A stretch of DNA of 35,053 bases from Legionella maceachernii (GTDB lineage Bacteria > Pseudomonadota > Gammaproteobacteria > Legionellales > Legionellaceae): positions 1 through 35,053 of the forward strand of contig NZ_FUXJ01000027.1 in the NCBI RefSeq assembly GCF_900167045.1, in the 5' to 3' direction. The position numbers and the translations under genes were made by a program. Below are positions 29,343 through 35,053 of this stretch, in pieces (position 1 is the first letter of the stretch; each line of letters starts with the position of its first letter). The notes beneath the pieces were generated by a model. The model was given only the letters and a program-made list of their open reading frames with translations. It did no database searches and was not told where the DNA came from.

Positions 29343-29546
29343 TTAGTGAATTGAATATTCTTTTTTTTGTGAATCAATCTCGAATCGAAGCGCTTCGCAT
29401 GCCAATCGTGCCTCCATCGCAATGTGCCAGAAATCGCATTCAGGTATTTCCTGATAGGCCAGAGCCAATGACTCGGAGCAGGCGTTTAAAAGACAGTACA
29501 GTTCTTCCTTTGTAAACAGTTTTAAACATGGAATTTGTTTCATCAT
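29343..29546 (-). CDS. lvrB: Small LvrB-like protein
   Basis: A 67-residue soluble protein. ATG 29546 overlaps the lvrA stop (ATGA), with GGGAG just upstream; a second ATG follows at once. The core Phe-Thr-Lys-Glu-Glu-Leu-Tyr-Cys-Leu-Leu-Asn-Ala and Met-Glu-Ala-Arg-Leu-Ala-Cys-Glu-Ala-Leu is helical, with five cysteines in total. I name it lvrB only from its place between lvrA and the csrA-like lvrC, as recalled for Legionella islands. No molecular function is visible. It ends 19 bases before lvrC. Confidence 0.65.
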   Translation of the reverse strand: MMKQIPCLKLFTKEELYCLLNACSESLALAYQEIPECDFWHIAMEARLACEALRFEIDSQKKEYSIH

Positions 29547-30217
29547 GCAACTCCCAATAACTGGCGAATTTTCGCAAGGTGTGTTGTTGCAATGTCTTTT
29601 GATTGAGGCAAAGTGCACAAGACCTTCTCTTTAATTTCCGGGATCTGGTGTCCTTGTCTCATTAAATGACATACCTGTTCATATGCTTCTTTAAATACTG
29701 CAAAAGAATGGCCTTCATTATCAATTTCCAGAAATTTAAGCCCCAGTCTTTTAGCAGTAAATTTAACCACTGCATGACTCCAGTTTGGGTTCGTTGAATA
29801 AGCGCTGTTTAAAACCTCCCTATGCGCCTGGGCAGCAGAAGGCAGGCGCAAATCACTATAAAAGCCAAGACATAAAGCTCGAAACTGCAGGCAGTTGGGT
29901 GGAAATTCACAAAACTTGTCGCCTTTACTCAAGGCCATTAATCGTTCCACACCACTGTCTAATGCTTTTGGAGTTAAATCCTTAAGTGCAGCAAACCAAA
30001 CTCCAGTATCTTTCACTCCATGCTTACTGATAAAAAGTTGCCCGTATATTGCGGTCAGCTTCATCCAGAGGCTGGACAAGTGTTCCTTCGATAAATGCAC
30101 CGGAGTTGAGTTCACTGCCTGAGGTGTCCCAGAGTGAGTCGATTGAAATGCCATGATGTTCGCTGACTTGTTCGAGTGCTGTTTGGTTAAGAGTGCTTTG
30201 ATTGATACCACGCTCAT
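29543..30217 (-). CDS. lvrA: LvrA-like protein resembling phage lambda replication protein P
   Basis: A 224-residue soluble protein. Residues about 43-140 resemble the lambda P (helicase loader) family: Leu-Trp-x-Lys-Leu-x-x-Ile-Tyr-Gly, Val-Trp-Phe-Ala-Ala-Leu-Lys-Asp-Leu, Leu-Ser-Lys-Gly-Asp-Lys-Phe, Phe-Pro-Pro-Asn-x-x-x-Phe. If the likeness is functional it would recruit the replicative helicase to element DNA. ATG 30217 has AAGGAG eight bases upstream; a later ATG at 30154 has none. With this start the gene overlaps lvrR by 194 bases in another frame, and the family-like segment begins inside the overlap. The symbol is by synteny; the lambda P likeness was judged by eye. Confidence 0.7.
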   Translation of the reverse strand: MSVVSIKALLTKQHSNKSANIMAFQSTHSGTPQAVNSTPVHLSKEHLSSLWMKLTAIYGQLFISKHGVKDTGVWFAALKDLTPKALDSGVERLMALSKGDKFCEFPPNCLQFRALCLGFYSDLRLPSAAQAHREVLNSAYSTNPNWSHAVVKFTAKRLGLKFLEIDNEGHSFAVFKEAYEQVCHLMRQGHQIPEIKEKVLCTLPQSKDIATTHLAKIRQLLGVA

Positions 30218-31001
30218 TGTGATGACTCCTTAATTGTCCTTGTGCCTTTTGTAGTTGTTTTTGGATGTATTGGGCATCTCGCTCCAGCCAGTTAATGAAT
30301 ACTGGATTAAAGTCAGCCCATAGAGTGTTTTGTTTCTTGTTGTGCTTGATAAACGCCTGAATTTCTTCTTTGTCAGTGACTTTGGTTAGTCCCATGGAAA
30401 ATGCCATTTCGATGGTTTTTGTGTTTGGGTAAAAGTCATCGCAAATTGGTTTTTTGCTGCGACAAAAATCATTGCTCGCAATTTCAGTTTGTTTGTTTGA
30501 GTTAGTTATATTAAATATATTAATATTCTTTGCAGAGTTCTTTAGTGTGTTAGCTTCTCTGTTAACTTCTACGTTAGATTTTGCCTCTAAATCTCCTTCT
30601 CTATCAGAATCTATAAGGGATTTAGGTGAATTAAGATCTGTGTTAAATTCTTTCCTTCTAATCAATTGATCATAGATCTTAGGAACCTCTGGGAATATAA
30701 ATTTTAAATTTTGCCCTTCAGTTATAACTTGAAAGTATTCGCCACACTCATGTTCTATAGACTTTATGAAATTTCTGATGGTTTGCTTAGATGGAACACC
30801 ACTGTTGATTCGACCTGGAGCGGTTTTAATCTCTAAGGATCTTGATAGATCACGATAACTAATGTCAGATACAATTCCTGTAAAAGGATTTGCAAGATTT
30901 AATAGCTCATAAATAATTAATCTAGGACCATAGGGCAATAATTGAAACTTTTTTTCTATTTGTTTCCTAGCATTAATGTATAACTCAACATCAAACTTCA
31001 T
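30024..31001 (-). CDS. lvrR: LvrR-like protein with DnaT-like domain
   Basis: A 325-residue protein. The N-terminal 110 residues look like a winged-helix region (Ser-Tyr-Arg-Asp-Leu-Ser-Arg-Ser-Leu, then Pro-Ser-Lys-Gln-Thr-Ile-Arg-Asn-Phe). An Asn/Ser-rich linker follows (about 115-185), and then a DnaT-like single-strand-binding segment at about 188-243, with Phe-Tyr-Pro-Asn, Gln-Ala-Phe-Ile-Lys-His-Asn and Trp-Ala-Asp-Phe-Asn-x-x-Phe-x-x-Trp-Leu. Such domains occur in primosomal and phage replication proteins. ATG 31001 has AGGA about seven bases upstream. It is the first gene after the divergent promoter region, so it is the likely direct target of the repressor. The symbol lvrR is by synteny. 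Confidence 0.72.
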   Translation of the reverse strand: MKFDVELYINARKQIEKKFQLLPYGPRLIIYELLNLANPFTGIVSDISYRDLSRSLEIKTAPGRINSGVPSKQTIRNFIKSIEHECGEYFQVITEGQNLKFIFPEVPKIYDQLIRRKEFNTDLNSPKSLIDSDREGDLEAKSNVEVNREANTLKNSAKNINIFNITNSNKQTEIASNDFCRSKKPICDDFYPNTKTIEMAFSMGLTKVTDKEEIQAFIKHNKKQNTLWADFNPVFINWLERDAQYIQKQLQKAQGQLRSHHNERGINQSTLNQTALEQVSEHHGISIDSLWDTSGSELNSGAFIEGTLVQPLDEADRNIRATFYQ

Positions 31002-31017
31002 CAACAAATCCTTTTAT

Positions 31018-31038
31018 TTATCTAATTTATTTAGATAA
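31018..31038. promoter_or_regulatory. 8-bp inverted repeat in the lvrR leader
   Basis: TTATCTAA (31018-31025) and TTAGATAA (31031-31038) form a perfect inverted repeat with a 5-base spacer, 17 bases before the lvrR ATG and just beyond its ribosome site. It may be an operator or an mRNA hairpin that influences lvrR translation. Confidence 0.45.
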
Positions 31039-31046
31039 GACTATCA

Positions 31047-31085
31047 CTTCATGGTAAAAATTACAACGATATTTTTACCATGAAG
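31047..31085. promoter_or_regulatory. 15-bp perfect inverted repeat, candidate repressor operator
   Basis: CTTCATGGTAAAAAT (31047-31061) and ATTTTTACCATGAAG (31071-31085) are perfect inverse copies separated by 9 bases, in the 230-base region between divergent lvrR and the repressor gene. Partial related half-sites occur nearby (ACCA-N3-TGGT at 31186-31196; GTAA-N4-TTAC near 31162). The position, 46 bases upstream of the lvrR start, suits repression of the lvr/tra side by the S24-like repressor. The rest of 31008-31237 is AT-rich with no gene. Confidence 0.65.
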
Positions 31086-31237
31086 GTAAGTTTTTAATGA
31101 TTTGTTACACCTTATATGCTATAACGCATTGTATTTTGATGTTTTTTATACTATTTTTTTGGTAAATTCTTACGAAGATTTATTAACCATTTTGGTATAT
31201 CATAGAATAAACATGCACCTGACTGAATTATTTAAAT

Positions 31238-31888
31238 ATGAGCAATCCTGTAATAGACAATGTTTCATCCCCCGAGTCTCGGGGCAAGAGAATAAGATTC
31301 ATACGCGAGCATCTCCTGTCTTTTACACGAGAAGATTTTTGTCGCGATTCTAATTTTACTGCTCAATCATTAAAGGGATGGGAATTGGCCTGGGGAGGAG
31401 GTTTATCCCAGCAGGGGGCTGTAAAAATCGTTAAACGAGCTAAAGAGTTAAATATTTATTGTACAGAATCATGGTTAATGCATGGCATTGGTAAAAATGC
31501 CACAATAATCACAAAAGATCTAGATATCCAAGAGGCTGACGAAAACCACATAGCTAAAGAATTACTACTATTCAGAGAACTACAACACTCTATTGACACC
31601 GTTATAAAAGATGATGGCATGATCCCTTTCTTATACCCTGGGAATTATGTTGGCGGTATAATAGTCAACAATATTGAGAGTGCCATTGGCAAAGATTGTA
31701 TTATTATTGCAGACAATGATGAAGTATTTGTCAGGATCTTAAGACATGGACAAGAACCAGCTCGCTATGACTTAGTTTGTTTAAATGAAAAAACTACATT
31801 AGTGAAAAAAGAAATAAAAAATACCGCCATTAAATTTGCTGCCCCAATTGTATGGATCCGCAGAATATTTCGAGAAAATAATTACTAA
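31238..31888 (+). CDS. prpA: Phage-type HTH repressor with S24-like C-terminal fold (PrpA-like)
   Basis: A 216-residue protein with an N-terminal helix-turn-helix (about 16-60: Arg-Ile-Arg-Phe-Ile-Arg-Glu, Thr-Arg-Glu-Asp-Phe-Cys, Gln-Ser-Leu-Lys-Gly-Trp-Glu) and a C-terminal LexA/CI-like domain. In the S24 motif Gly-Asp-Ser-Met-x-Pro the protein reads Asp-Asp-Gly-Met-Ile-Pro (126-130), so Gly127 replaces the catalytic Ser. The usual Lys position reads Val-Phe-Val-Arg (R166). Self-cleavage therefore seems impossible. It is divergent from lvrR, as recalled for prpA of Legionella islands. No clear ribosome site precedes ATG, so a leaderless mRNA is possible. Its stop overlaps the next start by one base (TAATG). 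Confidence 0.82.
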   Translation: MSNPVIDNVSSPESRGKRIRFIREHLLSFTREDFCRDSNFTAQSLKGWELAWGGGLSQQGAVKIVKRAKELNIYCTESWLMHGIGKNATIITKDLDIQEADENHIAKELLLFRELQHSIDTVIKDDGMIPFLYPGNYVGGIIVNNIESAIGKDCIIIADNDEVFVRILRHGQEPARYDLVCLNEKTTLVKKEIKNTAIKFAAPIVWIRRIFRENNY

Positions 31889-32781
31889 TGAAAGCTTACA
31901 AAAAAGATATTTTGCCACATCAAGAATTTTATATAGTCAGATTTACTAAAAGCTCCAATCTACCTTATGCTCTTTTCATTCATGGTGGCCCAGGTCTCAA
32001 TTGTGGAACCATAGAGTATCTTATTGATCATCATAATTTATTTAATTCTCTGCAGTGCAATATTATTCTATATGATCAACGAAATTGCGGTAAATCTAAT
32101 AAAATTGAAAAGCTAGTATTACAGCAAGATAATATAAATGATTTGCAAAAAATAATTCTATACCTTGATGACCATTTTAATCTTAACATCAATGCTTTGA
32201 TTGGACATAGCTATGGTGCAAAACTTCTTTTTGATTACTACAAAAGTTATGAGTCTACCATCCCTGGTGTTTTTGTTTCTACCGCTCAATCAATACTAAC
32301 ACCTCGTTTGAATAATTTAATGCTAGACCTATCCTATCTGAAAAAAAGTAATTTAGAGCTATATAACAAAATATTAAATGAAATTAATAATCTTGACCTT
32401 AATAAAATCTGGGAACTATCAGAACAATTAACTCCAGTTTTCCAAGAAAATATAGAGAGACCTTATTTATATTGGGCCAATTTAGAATATTATGATTTGG
32501 TCCAAAATGTCCAAAAAAGCATCAATTTACCATTAGAAATGAACACATTTATCAGTGTAAGAAAAGATCTTTATTCAAAAGAAGCGAATTTTTCTGTTAA
32601 TATTAATGAGCTTAAAATCCGTAAATTATGGATAAATGGTTTTCACGATTTTGTCATGAACGGACACCAAATAGCATTGGCGAACAATCATGAAATTATA
32701 ACTTTCAATAAATCTTCTCACTACCCACATCTAGAAGAGAATGATCGTTTTAGTGAGCTTTTAAATGAATTTATTAAATAG
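31888..32781 (+). CDS. Alpha/beta hydrolase, proline iminopeptidase-like
   Basis: A 297-residue cytoplasmic enzyme without a signal peptide. It has the oxyanion motif His-Gly-Gly-Pro-Gly (32-36), Tyr-Asp-Gln-Arg-Asn-Cys-Gly-Lys-Ser (62-70), nucleophile motif Gly-His-Ser-Tyr-Gly (S108), a likely acid D254 and base H278. His-Gly-Gly-Pro-Gly plus Asp-Gln-Arg-x-x-Gly-x-Ser is the signature of prolyl iminopeptidases, which remove N-terminal proline from peptides; relatives hydrolyse lactones or amides. The substrate cannot be read from sequence. The start shares one base with the repressor stop, and the end overlaps the next gene by 17 bases, so it is translationally coupled in a four-gene unit. 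AT-rich relative to the tra core. Confidence 0.85.
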   Translation: MKAYKKDILPHQEFYIVRFTKSSNLPYALFIHGGPGLNCGTIEYLIDHHNLFNSLQCNIILYDQRNCGKSNKIEKLVLQQDNINDLQKIILYLDDHFNLNINALIGHSYGAKLLFDYYKSYESTIPGVFVSTAQSILTPRLNNLMLDLSYLKKSNLELYNKILNEINNLDLNKIWELSEQLTPVFQENIERPYLYWANLEYYDLVQNVQKSINLPLEMNTFISVRKDLYSKEANFSVNINELKIRKLWINGFHDFVMNGHQIALANNHEIITFNKSSHYPHLEENDRFSELLNEFIK

Positions 32782-33856
32782 CTCTAAGGCAATCATCTTA
32801 TTGTTTTCTATATTAATATCTACTGTTGTTCACGCACAATCTAAAATTAAAATATGTTTAACCGGTAGGATTGTTGAAAATTTAAAATCATATGGTCAGT
32901 CTTTTTTAAATGCAGCATATCTTGCTAAAGAAGAAAATGATCCCTCTAACAAAGTTGTGATTAAGAGCTATTTTTATAATAACAGACCATTAGAGCCAAT
33001 GCATATTTATAATCAAATGGTAAATGACTCTTGCTCTGCAATTATTGGGTTTGAATATCTATCAGACTTGTTATTAGCTGTAAAAGAACAGAAAAATGAC
33101 ACCATACCTATTTTTACTTCCTACGCTAGCACTACCAACTCTGATCAATTACCTAAGAATATTTTCATCTTTATGCCAAGCTATAATTACCAAGCTGACA
33201 AAATGATGAGCTACTTACATGGGCGCTATAAAAATATAAACAACGTGTTGCTTATAACGGAAATTAACCGTGATGAGATGCTAAAGTATAAGGAAGTGTA
33301 TTCCAGCATTCTAAAAAATGAACACGTACAATATTCTACATTCGATTTTCTAGAAAATGACAGCGATATAGAGGGAAAATTGAGGATTTTTTTGAAGGAA
33401 CGAAAATATCAATATGTTTTTTTATTGTCAGGTGCAATAGCATCAGCAAAAATTGCCAATATTATGAATAACCATAGCACTGTTTTTATTGGCACAGAAA
33501 ACTTTGGTTCTTCAGTTAGTCAAACATTTTTTATGCGACTAAATGATAAAGTAATTCACTCTCATTTTATCCGCAATTTGGATTTTATACAGCCCTATGA
33601 TGCTTTAACTAAATTTGAAAATATTTATATTCAAAAATTCCATGAAAAACCCACTGTATTGGCAGCATACACTTATGATTCGATGAAGATTATTTTGAAA
33701 GCATTGAATAGAACCGGTATCGTCAATACAAACAGCATATTAAGTACTGATTATATTGGCATTACCGGGGCTTATTTAAATAATGGTCAATTTCATCGAT
33801 CGACCAATTACGTTATTTTATCAGTTAATAGCAATGGATATGCTTATGAAAAATAA
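32765..33856 (+). CDS. Periplasmic type-1 solute-binding protein
   Basis: A 363-residue exported protein with a signal peptide ending near Val-His-Ala at 22-24. The mature part has the two-lobed periplasmic-binding-protein type I layout seen in branched-chain amino acid and amide binding proteins: Lys-Ile-Cys-Leu-Thr-Gly, a Tyr-Gly-Gln-Ser-Phe-Leu-Asn-Ala-Ala helix, Ala-Ile-Ile-Gly-Phe-Glu, Ile-Pro-Ile-Phe-Thr-Ser-Tyr-Ala-Ser-Thr, Asn-Val-Leu-Leu-Ile-Thr-Glu, Ala-Ala-Tyr-Thr-Tyr-Asp-Ser-Met. No permease or ATPase gene accompanies it in the window. Instead it overlaps a histidine kinase gene by 11 bases, as expected for a sensor partner like LuxP or TorT. Ligand unknown. Confidence 0.82.
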   Translation: MNLLNSSKAIILLFSILISTVVHAQSKIKICLTGRIVENLKSYGQSFLNAAYLAKEENDPSNKVVIKSYFYNNRPLEPMHIYNQMVNDSCSAIIGFEYLSDLLLAVKEQKNDTIPIFTSYASTTNSDQLPKNIFIFMPSYNYQADKMMSYLHGRYKNINNVLLITEINRDEMLKYKEVYSSILKNEHVQYSTFDFLENDSDIEGKLRIFLKERKYQYVFLLSGAIASAKIANIMNNHSTVFIGTENFGSSVSQTFFMRLNDKVIHSHFIRNLDFIQPYDALTKFENIYIQKFHEKPTVLAAYTYDSMKIILKALNRTGIVNTNSILSTDYIGITGAYLNNGQFHRSTNYVILSVNSNGYAYEK

Positions 33857-35053
33857 AAGCTCTTCAATCAAAGCAATTTTTATCAAGAAAATGGCATATT
33901 CTGCTCTAATCCAATTTATTATTTTTGGATTTATACTCATGCTTGCAAAAGATTATTTTCATAATCAGATGAGTGTTTTTTCCAGAAATTTAATTATTAA
34001 CGACTCATTTACCACTGATGAAATTGGTAGGTATCAGCTGCTTAATAATAAGGATGCTCTTGATTTAGTACTATACAATTTAGGTAATGAACGCAAACTA
34101 GACTCAATAAAATTTGTTCCTTTAAAAAATAAAATAGAAGATGTAGGTACTTGCGAAGAAAACAGCAAAAGCAATTACCTTCTATGCAAAAAAGATAATG
34201 GGCAAATTTCTGGTATAACATTAATTAAAAATGATGAAAAGATATTGGGCTCGGTGGTTGCAAGTAAGCAATATAATTCTATCTATACTTTGCCAGTGTC
34301 CTATGGTCTTTTGTTAATTTTATTGATCGTACTTGGAATATTTCTTTTTAATTTCTTATTTCTATTCCTTTCTATGAGAAAAAAAATAGCAAACAATACC
34401 GAATACTTGCTTGATTTTATTTCATCACATCAAACTAATAATGCTGTTGATTTTGCAAAAGTTGAAATTAATGAATATAGACAAATTGCTAATAAATTTA
34501 TTGATGAACATCGAGAAATAATCAATTTACAGAAAGAAAAAGCCTATTACGAGGTAAGAAAAAATATTGCTGAGCTTGTTGCTCACGATATCCGATCACC
34601 ATTAGCGGCAATAAACACCGCGGTATCTGATGTAACATCGATTCCTGAAAATAAACGCATTATGATCAGAAATGCAGCTAAAAGAATCAATGATATTGCT
34701 AATAACCTACTCTTACAATCAAAAAATAATTTGCTTGACTGTAAAAGTAGCGAAATATATATGAATAATTCTCCAGAATTAATATTTGTAGTTTTAGATA
34801 ATATCGTTGCAGAAAAAAGATATGAATATTACGCAACCAAAATCCAAATCAACTTACTTGGGTCCGACCACTCATATAATTGTTTTTCTAAGATACACCC
34901 TGATTCTTTTAAGCGCGTTCTATCCAATCTCATTAATAATGGTATTGAGGCAGTTAATTCTAATGGCTCTATTATTATCTCTCTAACATGCAATACTACG
35001 CATGTCGAAATTATTATTGAAGATAATGGCTGCGGCATTCCTCCCGATATCTT
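33846..35053 (+). CDS. Membrane sensor histidine kinase (cut by window end)
   Basis: At least 402 residues, with no stop before the window edge. There is a membrane segment at about 18-34, a periplasmic sensor part at about 35-148 with two cysteines (C103, C114), a second membrane segment at about 150-176, then a cytoplasmic helical linker. The H-box is Val-Ala-His-Asp-Ile-Arg-Ser-Pro-Leu (His247), the N-box Asn-Leu-Ile-Asn-Asn-Gly-Ile-Glu-Ala (361-369), and the first G-box Glu-Asp-Asn-Gly-Cys-Gly-Ile-Pro (392-399). A start at 33840 is an alternative. The response regulator or receiver domain, if any, lies beyond the window. It overlaps the binding-protein gene by 11 bases, suggesting paired expression. 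Confidence 0.88.
   Translation, partial: MKNKSSSIKAIFIKKMAYSALIQFIIFGFILMLAKDYFHNQMSVFSRNLIINDSFTTDEIGRYQLLNNKDALDLVLYNLGNERKLDSIKFVPLKNKIEDVGTCEENSKSNYLLCKKDNGQISGITLIKNDEKILGSVVASKQYNSIYTLPVSYGLLLILLIVLGIFLFNFLFLFLSMRKKIANNTEYLLDFISSHQTNNAVDFAKVEINEYRQIANKFIDEHREIINLQKEKAYYEVRKNIAELVAHDIRSPLAAINTAVSDVTSIPENKRIMIRNAAKRINDIANNLLLQSKNNLLDCKSSEIYMNNSPELIFVVLDNIVAEKRYEYYATKIQINLLGSDHSYNCFSKIHPDSFKRVLSNLINNGIEAVNSNGSIIISLTCNTTHVEIIIEDNGCGIPPDI

Noticed and set aside
30454-30669. Plus-strand frame within lvrR
   Set aside because: Falls in the low-complexity linker of LvrR, antisense, with no supporting signal.
31102-31353. Plus-strand open frame across the repressor start
   Set aside because: Overlaps the HTH-coding region of the repressor in another frame, has no domain, and covers the divergent promoter region.
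33846-35053. Reading the minus-strand frame at 34829-35038 as a gene
   Set aside because: It is antisense to the ATP-binding region of the histidine kinase, whose N- and G-box motifs are clear.
1-35053. Integrase, attachment sites, replication origin, tRNA or CRISPR
   Set aside because: Looked for on both strands; no tyrosine or serine recombinase motif, no iteron-Rep pair, no tRNA-like or spaced repeat array seen. The oriT repeats are too irregular for CRISPR.

Overview
The window looks like part of a conjugative element (plasmid or integrative conjugative element) from Legionella or a close relative. It carries a nearly complete F-type (MPF-F) type IV secretion operon. Its regulatory end has a CsrA-like gene, two small lvr-type genes, a DnaT-like gene and a divergent phage-type repressor, which matches my recollection of the prpA-lvrRABC cluster of Legionella genomic islands. 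I see no integrase, vegetative replication initiator, tRNA, rRNA, CRISPR array or insertion sequence, so plasmid versus ICE cannot be decided from the window.

Layout. Bases 1-1397 hold three small minus-strand genes in the likely leading region, one of which resembles a stripped-down VirB10/TraB protein. Bases 1398-1848 are gene-free and AT-rich. They contain a candidate F-like origin of transfer: an inverted repeat followed on the minus strand by GCGAGGGGTGTG, then direct repeats leading up to a traM-like gene (1849-2217, plus strand). From 29060 down to 2282 every gene is on the minus strand, with overlaps or short gaps, in the order traT, two unknown exported proteins, traA, L, E, K, B, V, C, trbI, traW, U, trbC, traN, F, trbB, traH, G, a traS-position membrane gene, traD, traI and a small membrane protein. 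Just upstream, 31001-29099 carries lvrR, lvrA, lvrB and lvrC (csrA-like), also on the minus strand. A 15-bp perfect inverted repeat lies in the 230-base divergent promoter region.

From 31238 to the right edge the genes are on the plus strand: an S24-fold repressor whose catalytic Ser and Lys appear to be replaced, an alpha/beta hydrolase of the proline iminopeptidase type, a periplasmic type-1 solute-binding protein, and a membrane histidine kinase cut off by the window end. All four overlap end to end. Together they look like a periplasmic ligand-sensing cassette co-expressed with the element's repressor, which is the most novel arrangement here.

Working together (inference): the repressor controls lvrR and the transfer operon. 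The TraM-like protein and the MobF relaxase TraI process oriT. TraD couples the DNA to the TraB/K/V/C/E/L/G channel, and the TraA pilus is assembled by TraW/U/H/F/trbC/trbB/traN. TraI carries a helicase plus a C-terminal Toprim/primase-like region, and LvrR (DnaT-like) and LvrA (lambda P-like) look like helicase-loading factors, so the element may carry much of its own priming machinery. The flanks (1-2740 and 31008-35053) are more AT-rich than the tra core, which suggests a mosaic.
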